Shown here piece by piece: positions 44,041 to 53,497 of a stretch of 64,000 bases of DNA; within the stretch, counting starts at the first letter, position 1, and each line of letters opens with the position of its first letter. Source of the DNA: Nostoc sp. KVJ3 (GTDB lineage Bacteria; Cyanobacteriota; Cyanobacteriia; Cyanobacteriales; Nostocaceae); contig NZ_WWFG01000001.1 in the NCBI RefSeq assembly GCF_026127265.1, positions 2,395,501 to 2,459,500 on the forward strand, read 5' to 3'. The notes beneath the pieces were generated by a model. That model did no database searches and was not told the origin of the DNA. It saw only the letters and a list, made by a program, of their open reading frames with translations. Made by a program: the position numbers and the translations under genes.

Positions 44041-44490
44041 ATGACATTAGTACGTTGGAATCCCTGGCAAGAATTGAACACAATACAACGCCAAATAAAT
44101 CGTTTATTTGATGAAGATACTTTGTCCTCTACATTCCTGGAGAGAGGCTTCTCTAGAGTTCCTGCTGCTGAGTTAAAAGAAACGGAAGATGCAATTCATC
44201 TCAAACTAGAACTTCCGGGAATTGAAACTAAAGACCTAGATTTGCAAGTTACAGACAATGCTGTATATCTCAGTGGTGAGCGGAAGTATGAAGCTAAATC
44301 TGAAGAGAAAGGTACGATCAAAAGCGAATTCCACTACGGAAAGTTTCAACGTGTGATCCCATTACCTGCTCGGATTCAAAATACGAATGTCACGGCAGAT
44401 TATAAAGATGGCATTTTGAACCTGACGCTACCCAAAGCTGAAGAAGAAAAGAACAAAGTCGTTAAAGTTAATCTAGCATCATCTGGCTAA
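44041..44490 (+). CDS. hspA: Small heat shock protein (Hsp20 / alpha-crystallin family)
   Basis: ATP-independent holdase chaperone of 149 residues. The N-terminal arm starts MTLVRWNPWQELNTIQRQIN; the alpha-crystallin domain spans about 42-140 with the signature AVYLSGERKYEA and the closing GILNLTLPKAEEEK; the short C-terminal tail VVKVNLASSG carries the V-x-V segment used in oligomer assembly. GAGGTGG lies just before the ATG. No CIRCE operator was seen upstream; the 5' leader of about 200 bases follows a MITE. A strong terminator closes the gene. Cyanobacterial Hsp20 also protects thylakoid membranes and phycobilisomes, a known role for the family. Confidence 0.93.
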   Translation: MTLVRWNPWQELNTIQRQINRLFDEDTLSSTFLERGFSRVPAAELKETEDAIHLKLELPGIETKDLDLQVTDNAVYLSGERKYEAKSEEKGTIKSEFHYGKFQRVIPLPARIQNTNVTADYKDGILNLTLPKAEEEKNKVVKVNLASSG

Positions 44491-44526
44491 TTTTCTCATA
44501 TCTGCTAGCTGGTGATTAAACTAAAT

Positions 44527-44557
44527 AAAAAGCGCTCCCCAAAAGGGAGCGCTTTTT
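44527..44557 (+). terminator. Intrinsic terminator after hspA
   Basis: GCGCTCCC / GGGAGCGC stem with a five-base CAAAA loop, flanked by A-run and T5. Confidence 0.9.
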
Positions 44558-44617
44558 ACTGTGAATTACTTAGCCCATAAATCTTTCCTAGGAAAGTGCA
44601 AAATTTTAAATCTTCTA

Positions 44618-44700
44618 AAGTGTGTTATTGCCGAGAGTACGGTATCACATCAGATTTTAGGCGCGCTAGAACGAATGTTCTAATGCACCCGACAAAATTT
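44618..44700. repeat. Partial copy of the TATAGGAATCC element
   Basis: GTGTGTTATTGCCGAGAGTA-CGG and the following segment match the left interior of the elements at 24529 and 43562, then diverge. No ends found. Confidence 0.5.
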
Positions 44701-44727
44701 GCTCTTTCTTAAATCTACCTTTCTCAC

Positions 44728-45027
44728 TTAACCGTTAAGTGCATCTTCTTGATGGGTTTGGATTACACAGTTAGAAGTAGGCTTGGCAACGCAGGTAAGA
44801 ACCCATCCTGCGTCTATTTGCTCGTCGTCTAAGAAGTTCTGATCCGATTGGTCAACAGTACCTGAAATCAGCTTCCCGGCGCAGGTTGAGCAAGAACCAG
44901 CATTACAGGAGTAAGGCAAGTCCATTTCATTTTCTTCGTTAGCGATCTCTAAAATGTAATCATCATCAGAAACTTCAATTGTTTTTTCTTCATCTGGAGT
45001 CTTTAATGTGACTTTATAAGTTGCCAT
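44728..45027 (-). CDS. petF: Plant-type [2Fe-2S] ferredoxin
   Basis: Soluble electron carrier of 99 residues, receiving electrons from photosystem I. Cluster ligands are Cys41, Cys46, Cys49 and Cys79 in the usual Cx4Cx2Cx29C order (PYSCNAGSCSTCAGKL, LTCVAKPTSNC). The loop is CNAGSC instead of the common CRAGAC, so this may be an accessory isoform rather than the major ferredoxin. It is not the heterocyst FdxH type, which lacks these features and begins differently. AGGGA lies about eight bases upstream of the ATG at 45027. The gene is monocistronic. Confidence 0.9.
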   Translation of the reverse strand: MATYKVTLKTPDEEKTIEVSDDDYILEIANEENEMDLPYSCNAGSCSTCAGKLISGTVDQSDQNFLDDEQIDAGWVLTCVAKPTSNCVIQTHQEDALNG

Positions 45028-45173
45028 GTAACAATCCCTAGTTAAATGTGAACTACATTGTTGATCCTACGGGTTTATGTGCTACTAGTCTAGAGTGAAA
45101 TTTGGTTGACCAAAAGTAGTAAGAGTGGGGAGTAGGAAGTGGGGTTAGTGGGGCCAAAAGCTCTACACTGAAA

Positions 45174-46028
45174 TCATTGAGAAAAAAATGTTGCGATCGC
45201 TTCAGCAAATCCCTCAAATGAACTATAATCTCTAGACACGATGGAGACATTTACACCCAAATTTTGTGCATTGGCAGTTGTATAAGGGCCAAAACATGCA
45301 ACAATGCAACGTTCATAATCACTTGGTGAGTTAACCATTGTCAAAAAGCTTTCTACTTCCGCCGTACTACTAAAGGCAATAACATCAATTATTCCTTGAT
45401 GTATCAAATTTAATTCAATCCCGTAGATACTTTTATCTAAACCCTGCGTGATATATGTGGGTACGCAAGTTACTTCTATATCTAATTTCTGCAAATCCGT
45501 AATCAAATTAGGTACGATATCAGGCTCAGGCAAACCTACAACTTGTGGGGTAGGGATCAGCACTTTTGTCTCGTGAATTTGCGGAAGTTTCGCTAATTCC
45601 GCCACAATTCCGGCAGGGCTAGATTCTGTAGGGATTAAATCTACTTTGCTACAAAAAGACAATAAGCTTTCTGCGTCTTTTCCTAATGCACATAATTTAC
45701 ATTTTTGCACTATAGATACAGGAATATTTAAATCATTGATTCGGTGAAAAAATGCAGTAATGCCATTTCTACTTGTGAAGATAATCCAATCAAACTCTGC
45801 TATATTCTTCAGAGCAGTATCTAACCTAGCGTAGTTGGATAAATAGCAGGTTTCGATAGTAGGCATGAAAATCGGAAAACCACCTTTTTTGATGATTTGT
45901 TCAGATAACCTATAAGCATAATTTCTCGGCGCTGTTACTAAAATTCTTTTGCCATATAGAGGTAATTCTCTAGATGGAGTGAGCAAGTTGATTTCTCTGG
46001 ATTGGATGTACATTTGTTGATTTGTCAT
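45174..46028 (-). CDS. hemD: Uroporphyrinogen-III synthase-like protein
   Basis: HemD-fold protein of about 284 residues from the ATG at 46028 (MTNQQMYIQSREINL). HemD closes and isomerises hydroxymethylbilane to uroporphyrinogen III, the branch point to haem, chlorophyll and B12. Landmarks: GKRILVTAPRNYAYRLSEQI, WIIFTSRNGITAFF, LCALGKDAESL and VIAFSSTAEVESFL, then CFGPYTTANAQNLGVNVSIV, the standard sequence order. The open frame extends 68 codons upstream, but that part encodes an unrelated transposase remnant, so I exclude it. Sequence is divergent enough that a second, specialised copy alongside a housekeeping hemD is possible. Confidence 0.8.
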   Translation of the reverse strand: MTNQQMYIQSREINLLTPSRELPLYGKRILVTAPRNYAYRLSEQIIKKGGFPIFMPTIETCYLSNYARLDTALKNIAEFDWIIFTSRNGITAFFHRINDLNIPVSIVQKCKLCALGKDAESLLSFCSKVDLIPTESSPAGIVAELAKLPQIHETKVLIPTPQVVGLPEPDIVPNLITDLQKLDIEVTCVPTYITQGLDKSIYGIELNLIHQGIIDVIAFSSTAEVESFLTMVNSPSDYERCIVACFGPYTTANAQNLGVNVSIVSRDYSSFEGFAEAIATFFSQ

Positions 46029-46084
46029 TCCATTGGTTGTGGTAAGCGTGATTAGCGGTATTTGGTGAAGTATAAGTGGTGTGA

Positions 46085-46280
46085 ATATTGACCTCGTTAC
46101 TGAATTTACAAAAGAAATCAGGTCTAGTGGTTGATTCAAAGCGATCGCTACATCGAGACACAAAAGGTTTTGAACAGCATAAAAAATCCAAGTAGCGAGA
46201 ACTTGGATTTGTACACCGTTCGTGTCGCCCACCCAGATATAGGCTAAACCTAAAAGCCGTTTTGTGAGCAGGGCGATGGC
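46085..46280 (-). pseudogene. Remnant of an IS4-type transposase C-terminus
   Basis: The minus-strand frame reading KRLLGLAYIWVGDTNGVQIQ then VLATWIFYAVQNLLCLDVAI matches, from memory, the C-terminal YREK-downstream part of cyanobacterial IS4-family transposases (KRLLGLxYLWxGxxNGxxIQ, ATWIFYAVLxDL). Upstream it hits stops, downstream it runs into the HemD-like frame. No terminal repeats of the parent element were found. Confidence 0.5.
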
Positions 46281-46656
46281 TAAAAGCTTCCACTACCATC
46301 ATGATTTTGCCAGCAAGTATTTTTTCTTGTTCTTTGAGTGCTTTGAACTTCCTTATTTCTGGAGAAAACCCAATACTAGGGAGAAACATTCAGGAGTACT
46401 GAGTGCTGAGTAACCAAGAGAGATAAATCTAGGGGATTGAAGTAAGGACGTATTAAATATGCGCTACGCATCTCGAAATAAATATTTATTTCTTTTTCCA
46501 TAACTTTTAAGCAGTTGCTCTCCCTAGGGAACGCTGCGCGGACAGATCTTCTGAAATGAAGTGCGATTATTACTTTTTTTACTCTAAGCCGAGGAACTAT
46601 TTCGGTGAATTCATGAAAAGCTTGCGTAGCATTGATATCAAGAAAACCAAAATTGA

Positions 46657-48603
46657 TTAAACAACTACAAAGTTGCTGACACTTAGTGAAGATACACCAT
46701 CTAATTGGGCAAATTTTACCTGAGTAAATCCACTATTGCTGCCATCTTGGTCGAAGTAAAGCGCCCCTGAGCTACTATCGAAAATAAATCGCTGATCTTT
46801 TGTTGTTGCAGTTGTACCGAGGGTAAACTGACTAGGAAGGATTGAACTTGGTAATAAACCGCCACCGAAACCCGTAGCAGACACTTGAATGTAGTCAATG
46901 GTACTGAAGTCGTAGATAGTATTAAGCCCTTGATTATAACTATTGAAAACAAAGGTATCCTGATTTGCACCACCAGTTAGGGAATCATTACCACCACCAC
47001 CAATCAATACATCACTCCCATCACCACCAATTAAAACATCATTATCATTACCACCGTTGAGAGTATTATTACCGTCAGCACCAAAGGCGGATAGGTAATC
47101 ATTACCATCGCCACCATTTAGCAAGTTATTCTTATATGAATTCTCAACAGTCAAGCGATCGCTACCTGTGCCACCATCGAGAGTATTAGTACCAAATGAA
47201 GAGTTAGCATTTAAGGTATCATTACCTGTACCGCCCTTCAAAGTGAAAAAGGTGTTATTGAAGTGGAAGCTAGCACCAGTAGCAGATAGATAATCATCTC
47301 CATCGCCACCATCTAGGATATTCGTACCAGATGAAGAGTCTGCATAAATGAGATCGTTACCTGCACCACCATTCAGTAAGCTACCACCATAGGTAGCGTA
47401 ACCATTTAAGGTATCATTACCTGCACCACCATTCAGGGTATTACCCCTGCCAAAGTAGCCGGAGTAGCTAGTAGCAATGGATAAATAATCATTGCCATCG
47501 CCACCATCTAGTAGGCTCGTCCCCCCTGTAGCTTCTGCATATAACAAGTCATTACCTGTACCACCATAGACAATATTGTTATTACGTGAATTGTCGCTAA
47601 TACGTAAGATGTCATTACCTGCACCGCCATTGAGGGTGTCATTGCCACCATTACCGCCACTGAGTATATCGTCGCCATTGCTGCCTACAATATTGTCGTC
47701 ATAGCCCGTACCTTTGATCTCTAATCGTTCGATATTTTTGTAACGGACTTGATTTGTATCAGCAGTAATTAAACCTTGGTTAGTGGTAGGGTTGTATGTT
47801 GAGGTGATGCCAGCGATCGCATTACTATAGTCAATATACAAGTAATCATTACCTGTCCCGCCATCAACTGTTTGAGTTACCAAGGAATAGACAATGTTCT
47901 CTGGGCTACTAATATAGAAAGAATCGTCACCACTGTCACCATTGAGAGTGTTAGCACCTTGAACTTCATAGGCATACAACGTATCTGCTCCGTTTCCGCC
48001 TGAAACTATATTGCTGCCTTTCCATTGATAATTAATGTCAAGGGTGTCATTTCCATCACCTCCGTCGAGAACATTATTACCAGCAGACAAATTAGCTCCA
48101 ATATAATCATTTCCAGTTCCACCCCGGAGGGTATTGTTTCCTACGGCGTAACGAGCAGAAAGACTATCATCCCCAGAACCACCATCTAAGATATTTTTTC
48201 CATAAGAAAAGGAAATATCTAAGGTATCGTTTCCACTTCCACCCTTGAGGGTGTTATTTCCAGTCGAGCTATAAACGTAAAGTTGATCGTTTCCCCCTCC
48301 ACCATCTAAAAGGTTGTTTCCAGAGGAGTTGGCAGCATAAAAGGAATCATCACCTGTTTCTCCGTATAGACTATTATTACCCTCTTCTCCGTTTAAATAG
48401 TCATTCCCCTCACCACCATAAAGATAGTCATTACCTAAGCCTCCATAGAGGTTGTCATTCCCCTCACCACCATACAGATAGTCATCACCTAAGCCTCCAT
48501 AGAGGTTGTCATTTCCCGCATATCCAATGATAGTATCATTCTCATTACCACCATATAGGAAATCAATGTAATTCTTGTTATCTGTCCCTTTAATAATTGC
48601 CAT
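46657..48603 (-). CDS. RTX-type calcium-binding repeat protein
   Basis: Protein of 648 residues made almost wholly of glycine/aspartate nonapeptides (GGxGxDxLx), e.g. YGGLGDDYLYGGEGNDNLYG, arranged in several blocks with an intervening segment at about 215-300. Such repeats fold into calcium-bound beta-rolls and are exported by type I systems. The C-terminal about 100 residues (QDTFVFNSYNQGLNTIYDFS ... LPSQFTLGTTATTKDQRFIF) are the usual cyanobacterial RTX tail that likely carries the uncleaved secretion signal. There is no N-terminal signal peptide and no enzymatic domain, so it may be a surface or matrix protein. GGGAGA lies about seven bases before the ATG. No type I exporter is nearby. 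Confidence 0.9.
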   Translation of the reverse strand: MAIIKGTDNKNYIDFLYGGNENDTIIGYAGNDNLYGGLGDDYLYGGEGNDNLYGGLGNDYLYGGEGNDYLNGEEGNNSLYGETGDDSFYAANSSGNNLLDGGGGNDQLYVYSSTGNNTLKGGSGNDTLDISFSYGKNILDGGSGDDSLSARYAVGNNTLRGGTGNDYIGANLSAGNNVLDGGDGNDTLDINYQWKGSNIVSGGNGADTLYAYEVQGANTLNGDSGDDSFYISSPENIVYSLVTQTVDGGTGNDYLYIDYSNAIAGITSTYNPTTNQGLITADTNQVRYKNIERLEIKGTGYDDNIVGSNGDDILSGGNGGNDTLNGGAGNDILRISDNSRNNNIVYGGTGNDLLYAEATGGTSLLDGGDGNDYLSIATSYSGYFGRGNTLNGGAGNDTLNGYATYGGSLLNGGAGNDLIYADSSSGTNILDGGDGDDYLSATGASFHFNNTFFTLKGGTGNDTLNANSSFGTNTLDGGTGSDRLTVENSYKNNLLNGGDGNDYLSAFGADGNNTLNGGNDNDVLIGGDGSDVLIGGGGNDSLTGGANQDTFVFNSYNQGLNTIYDFSTIDYIQVSATGFGGGLLPSSILPSQFTLGTTATTKDQRFIFDSSSGALYFDQDGSNSGFTQVKFAQLDGVSSLSVSNFVVV

Positions 48604-49578
48604 AAACGTGTCTCCCTTTAAATCAAAGTTTTATACAATTTTTAAGTTTTCAATTGGCATTTAGGCTATTGTTATGCACTAATGATTTGCCAAAGTTTTG
48701 CACATTGGCGGATTTTATGTAGCTATGAAGCAACACAAGTTTTGTGTGAAGATTGACCCTGTTGATGGGTTTAATGGTACTATCTTAATAGTTGCCTAAC
48801 GTTTTTCAAGAATATCTATAGTCTTCCAAGCTGCACACCAATAACAGACATATTAGAGCAATAAATTATTTCAGGTTCTTAATTAATGCTCTTTTGAGTA
48901 AATGGCAATTTTGTAAAATATGTCAATCAATTAAGTCTGAATATTGATACCCCAAAACCTACACTTTGGTAAAAACAATACCAAATTATTAGGTTACACA
49001 ATATTACCGTAAAGCGAATTAGTAATTACGCTTTTTTCAATGGTTCAATATATTTCAAACAGGCGGCTTATTTAAGCAGCATTGTACGAGGACAAGATAT
49101 CAGCATTCAAGTTAGGTTTTGCTGTTATTTGAAGTAAATACATTGAGATATAACAGCGTCTTTAGCTTTTTTACCTCTTAACTAAAGGGAAGCTATCAGG
49201 CTTCAATTAATAGGTTATCACTCTGTCAGCAGAGAAGATTTTTTTGACACTAAACTTTACTTTCTTTTGCAAGCGATCGCAGGTTATATCGTTCAACGCA
49301 CAGAACCTTTTATGAGTAATGTTTATTTACTAACATCTATCAAAAGAAATAAAAATTGTATTCCTTTAGTTAGAGCAAAAAAGCCTGAGTCGTAGATACT
49401 TTAATTAAAGTAGAACATGATTTAAGTGTCTGCTAAAAATTTGATACTTGTCGGTAATAGATAAATATGATTTCTCTGTGTTGTTTCATGTTTATATCTA
49501 GTTTAAGAAAAAGTAGAGGCTTATTTGTCTCGCCTTATAAAGTCAACAATGCAAACATCATCATTTAGTGGAGTTGCC
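48604..49578. other. Long upstream region of susA
   Basis: About 975 AT-rich bases with no gene or inverted repeat that I can support. It contains the divergent promoters of the RTX gene and susA. I searched by eye for an NtcA box (GTA-N8-TAC) and found none that is convincing. Confidence 0.35.
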
Positions 49579-51999
49579 ATGTCTGAATTGCTGCAAGCAG
49601 TCTTAGATAGTGAAGAAAAAAGTGATTTGCGTTCTTTTGTGAGTGAATTACGCCAACAAGAAAAGAAGTACTTACTGCGGAATGACATACTTAATGTATA
49701 TAGCGAGTATTGTTCAAAGTCACAGAAACCAGAGGCTTATTACACTTCCTCCGAATTAGGCAAACTGCTTTACTATACTCAAGAAATTATTCAGGAAGAA
49801 TCTAACTTCTGTTTTATCATCCGTTCTAAGATTGCTAGCCAAGAAGTCTATTGGTTGACATCAGACTTGAGCATTGAGCCGATGACAGTGCAGGATTTGC
49901 TGGATTTGCGCGATCGCTTGGTGAATAAATTTCATCCTAACGACGGCGACCTGCTAGAATTGGACTTTGGGCCCTTTTATGATTACTCTCCGACGATTCG
50001 TGACCCCAAAAATATTGGTAAAGGAGTAGAGTTTCTCAACCGCTATCTTTCCAGCCAGCTATTTCAAGACTCCAAACAATTACTAGATAGCTTATTTAAT
50101 TTCTTGCGTCTGCACCATTACAATGGTGTTCAACTGCTGATTAGCGATCGCATTCAATCACAGCAGCAACTTTCCGAGCAAGTTAAGAAAGCTATTGGTT
50201 CTGTAAATAATCGCCCCAATGATGAACCCTACGAACAATTCCGGTTTCAATTACAAACAATGGGTTTTGAACCAGGCTGGGGTAACACCGCAGGACGCGT
50301 CCGGGAAACTCTAAATCTTCTCGATGAATTAATTGATTCTCCCGATCCTCAAAGTCTTGCAGCCTTTATCTCTCGCGTCCCGATGATTTTTAAAATCGTC
50401 TTGGTATCAGCTCACGGTTGGTTTGGACAAGAGGGGGTTTTGGGTCGTCCCGATACAGGCGGTCAGGTAGTTTACGTCCTTGACCAGGCAAAAAGTTTAG
50501 AGAAGCAGCTACAAGAAGATGTTTTACTAGCTGGTTTAGAGGGATTGAATGTCGAGCCAAAGGTAATTATTCTCACTCGCTTGATTCCCAATAGTGATGG
50601 CACTCTGTGTAATCAACGATTGGAAAAAGTTTATGGTACTGAAAATGCTTGGATTTTACGAGTCCCTTTACGGGAATTTAATCCTAACATGACTCAAAAC
50701 TGGATTTCCCGGTTTGAGTTCTGGCCTTATCTAGAAACTTTTGCCATTGACTCAGAAAGAGAACTACGGGCAGAATTTCACGGCACACCCGACTTAATAG
50801 TTGGCAATTATACTGATGGGAATTTAGTAGCATTCTTGCTGGCGCGGCGTTTGAAAGTTACCCAATGCAATGTTGCCCATGCCTTGGAAAAATCTAAATA
50901 TTTATTCAGTAACCTCTACTGGCAAGAATTGGAAGATAAATATCATTTTTCATTGCAATTCACCGCCGATTTAATCGCAATGAATGCTGCCAATTTTGTG
51001 ATTAGCAGCACCTACCAAGAAATTGTCGGTACACTGGATAGTGTGGGACAGTATGAGTCTTACAAGTGCTTCACCATGCCAGAGTTGTATCATGTAACAA
51101 ATGGGATTGAATTATTTAGTCCCAAATTTAATGTTGTACCGCCTGGAGTCAACGAGAATAACTATTTCCCCTACACCCAGACTAAAGATCGAGTAGAGAG
51201 CGATCGCCAACGCCTTGCAGAAATACTCTTTACTCTAGAAGATCCCGCGCAAATATTTGGTAAACTCGACGAGCCTAACAAGCGTCCTCTCTTCTCAATG
51301 GCGCGTCTCGATCGCATCAAAAATCTCACAGGTTTAGCTGAATGCTTTGGTCAAAGTAAGGAATTACAGTCACACTGCAACTTAATTTTGGTGGCAGGTA
51401 AGTTACGTGTAGAAGAATCAGGCGACAACGAAGAACGGGACGAAATTATTAAACTCTACCAGATAATTGACCAGTACAATCTCCACGGGAAGATTCGTTG
51501 GTTGGGTGTACGCCTCACTAAAACTGATTCTGGCGAAATTTACCGAGTCATTGGCGATCGTCAAGGAATTTTTGTCCAACCAGCTTTATTTGAAGCTTTT
51601 GGTTTGACAATTTTAGAGGCGATGGTTTCAGGATTACCAACTTTTGCAACGCAGTTTGGTGGGCCACTGGAGATTATTCAAGATAAGGTGAATGGTTTTT
51701 ATATTAACCCGACTAATTTAGAAGATACAGCCACAAAAATCGTAGACTTTATCAAAAGATGCGAACAAAATCCTAACTATTGGAATGAAATTTCCCAGCG
51801 AGGAATTGACCGGGTTTACAGCACCTATACTTGGAAAATTCACACGACCAAGCTGTTATCATTAGCACGGATTTATGGTTTTTGGAACTTTACCTCTAAG
51901 GAGAATCGGCAGGATTTGTTGCGCTATATAGAGGCTTTATTCTATTTAATTTACAAGCCAAGAGCGCAACAGCTATTAGAGCAGCATAAACACCGATAA
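49579..51999 (+). CDS. susA: Sucrose synthase
   Basis: Catalyses the reversible conversion of sucrose and UDP/ADP to fructose and nucleotide-glucose. In filamentous cyanobacteria it works mainly in sucrose breakdown and carbon flow to heterocysts and glycogen. The protein has 806 residues from the ATG at 49579 (MSELLQAVLDSEEKSDLRSF), which has GGAG eight bases upstream; the open frame from 49525 is extended by 18 codons and uses TTG. Landmarks: the N-terminal sucrose-synthase domain with LGRPDTGGQVVYVLDQ, the GT-B glycosyltransferase half with AHALEKSKYLFSNLYW, SMARLDRIKNLTGLAECFGQ and the E-x7-E motif EAFGLTILEAM. Close to the Anabaena SusA as I remember it. Confidence 0.96.
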   Translation: MSELLQAVLDSEEKSDLRSFVSELRQQEKKYLLRNDILNVYSEYCSKSQKPEAYYTSSELGKLLYYTQEIIQEESNFCFIIRSKIASQEVYWLTSDLSIEPMTVQDLLDLRDRLVNKFHPNDGDLLELDFGPFYDYSPTIRDPKNIGKGVEFLNRYLSSQLFQDSKQLLDSLFNFLRLHHYNGVQLLISDRIQSQQQLSEQVKKAIGSVNNRPNDEPYEQFRFQLQTMGFEPGWGNTAGRVRETLNLLDELIDSPDPQSLAAFISRVPMIFKIVLVSAHGWFGQEGVLGRPDTGGQVVYVLDQAKSLEKQLQEDVLLAGLEGLNVEPKVIILTRLIPNSDGTLCNQRLEKVYGTENAWILRVPLREFNPNMTQNWISRFEFWPYLETFAIDSERELRAEFHGTPDLIVGNYTDGNLVAFLLARRLKVTQCNVAHALEKSKYLFSNLYWQELEDKYHFSLQFTADLIAMNAANFVISSTYQEIVGTLDSVGQYESYKCFTMPELYHVTNGIELFSPKFNVVPPGVNENNYFPYTQTKDRVESDRQRLAEILFTLEDPAQIFGKLDEPNKRPLFSMARLDRIKNLTGLAECFGQSKELQSHCNLILVAGKLRVEESGDNEERDEIIKLYQIIDQYNLHGKIRWLGVRLTKTDSGEIYRVIGDRQGIFVQPALFEAFGLTILEAMVSGLPTFATQFGGPLEIIQDKVNGFYINPTNLEDTATKIVDFIKRCEQNPNYWNEISQRGIDRVYSTYTWKIHTTKLLSLARIYGFWNFTSKENRQDLLRYIEALFYLIYKPRAQQLLEQHKHR

Positions 52000-52034
52000 T
52001 AAGCTAGAAGGGATAAGCTGTTTTATATTTAACT

Positions 52035-52127
52035 CAATACGCTTGGGTTAAGAGTTTTTGATATGTAGAGACATTGCAATGCAACGTCTCTACAAAGGAT
52101 TTCGGGCTTAACTAAACCGTATAGTAA
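52035..52127. repeat. MITE-like element, CAATACNGTTYGGTTAAG family, copy 1
   Basis: Ends CAATACGCTTGGGTTAAG and CTTAACTAAACCGTATAG, with an internal 31-bp hairpin TGTAGAGACATTGCA / TGCAACGTCTCTACA (52064-52094). Lies in the gene-free spacer 52000-52402. Confidence 0.6.
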
Positions 52128-52402
52128 GGATATCTAAATTACTCTGGACAAAAATCTTTATTTATGTATTAACGCAATAATAAGAATTTACTTTTTAATT
52201 GGTGTTCCAGATCCAAAAACGATGTCTACGAGGGGCTACGCCTATGTATAAAATATTGTCAACAAGCAATATTTAATGCGAATATATGAGAAATTTTTGA
52301 TAAAATGTGCTGACCCTAGCTAGATGAGCTAAATCACAATTACTATTAAGGTCTATTTGTGAAACAAGCAGCCCAAAAGCTTCAAAATCAGGAAACCATT
52401 GT

Positions 52403-53497
52403 ATGAGGGATCTGACCAGTGACAGCCAACTATCAAGGATTGTTTTGAAGGGCTTTAAGTCTATTGCTGAATGTGACCTTAAGCTTTTGAAACTAAACGT
52501 ACTTATTGGATGTAATGGTGCAGGTAAATCTAACTTCATAGGCTTCTTTCACATGATTCAGCAGATGCTTGAGAAGAATCTGCAAGTTTTGGTAAGCCGC
52601 CAGGGTGGCCCTGATGCGATCTTGCATTTTGGACGTAAAACAACTGAGAAATTAGAGATTGAGCTTTATTTTGGAAACAACGGGTACTTCGCTACGCTTG
52701 AAGCAACTCAAGACAACCGTCTGATGTTTTCCAAAGAGTCTTTTTGGTGGAACATGAGCGGTGAGCGTGAACTCGGTAGTGGTCATTTTGAGAGTAAGGC
52801 TTTACGGGGCACCAGGACAAGAATTGACCAGTACATATTGCCCACCATGCGGCAGTGGCGGGTTTATCATTTCCATGATACAAGCGACAGCGCTTATGTG
52901 AAGCAACCACACAAGATTAATGATAATGTTTACTTGCGTTCTGACGCACGGAATCTTGCAGCTTTCCTATATTTGTTAAGTGAAAATTATTCGGAATCTT
53001 ATCGGCGAATTGTCAAAACAATTCGACTTGTTGCTCCTTTCTTTGGTGATTTTTATCTACGTCCTTCTCCACAAAACAATGAGGTGATCGAGTTGGAATG
53101 GGTCGAGCAAGGTCAAGATATTCCGTTTAAAGCTCATCTTCTTTCGGATGGAACACTTCGTTTTATCTGCCTTGTTACAGTCTTTTTGCAACCTACTTCC
53201 CTTCAACCCGAAACCATTTTGGTTGATGAACCTGAGCTAGGTCTTCACCCGTATGCAATTACTGTTCTTGCATCGTTAATGCGCTCCACCGCAAAAGAAA
53301 AACAAGTTATTGTTTCAACTCAGTCGGTTGAACTGCTCAATGAATTTAGGGCGGAAGATGTAATTGTTGTAGATCGCGATCATGGTAAATCATCACTCCG
53401 AAGATTGAATGAGGATGATTTACACGAGTGGCTTGAAGACTACAGCTTAGGAGAACTATGGAAGAAGAACATCCTTGGCGGGAGACCTTCACGATGA
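52403..53497 (+). CDS. OLD-like AAA ATPase of a two-gene module
   Basis: ABC/RecF-type ATPase of 364 residues. Walker A is GCNGAGKS (36-43), the signature-like LLSDGTLRFI is near residue 247, Walker B is TILVDEPELGLHP (about 272-284), and VSTQSVELLNEF carries the switch region (about 303). The N-terminal IVLKGFKSIAECDLKLLKLN is the usual start of the AAA_21/OLD-type family. It lacks its own nuclease domain, which is instead supplied by the next gene, whose ATG overlaps this stop as ATGA. Such ATPase-TOPRIM splits occur in OLD- and PARIS-type antiphage systems. The gene may be a phage sensor; that role is inference from the pairing. Confidence 0.83.
   Translation: MRDLTSDSQLSRIVLKGFKSIAECDLKLLKLNVLIGCNGAGKSNFIGFFHMIQQMLEKNLQVLVSRQGGPDAILHFGRKTTEKLEIELYFGNNGYFATLEATQDNRLMFSKESFWWNMSGERELGSGHFESKALRGTRTRIDQYILPTMRQWRVYHFHDTSDSAYVKQPHKINDNVYLRSDARNLAAFLYLLSENYSESYRRIVKTIRLVAPFFGDFYLRPSPQNNEVIELEWVEQGQDIPFKAHLLSDGTLRFICLVTVFLQPTSLQPETILVDEPELGLHPYAITVLASLMRSTAKEKQVIVSTQSVELLNEFRAEDVIVVDRDHGKSSLRRLNEDDLHEWLEDYSLGELWKKNILGGRPSR

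Noticed and set aside
46029..46232. N-terminal 68 codons of the HemD-like open frame
   Set aside because: Text matches a transposase remnant; the ATG at 46028 fits the family start.
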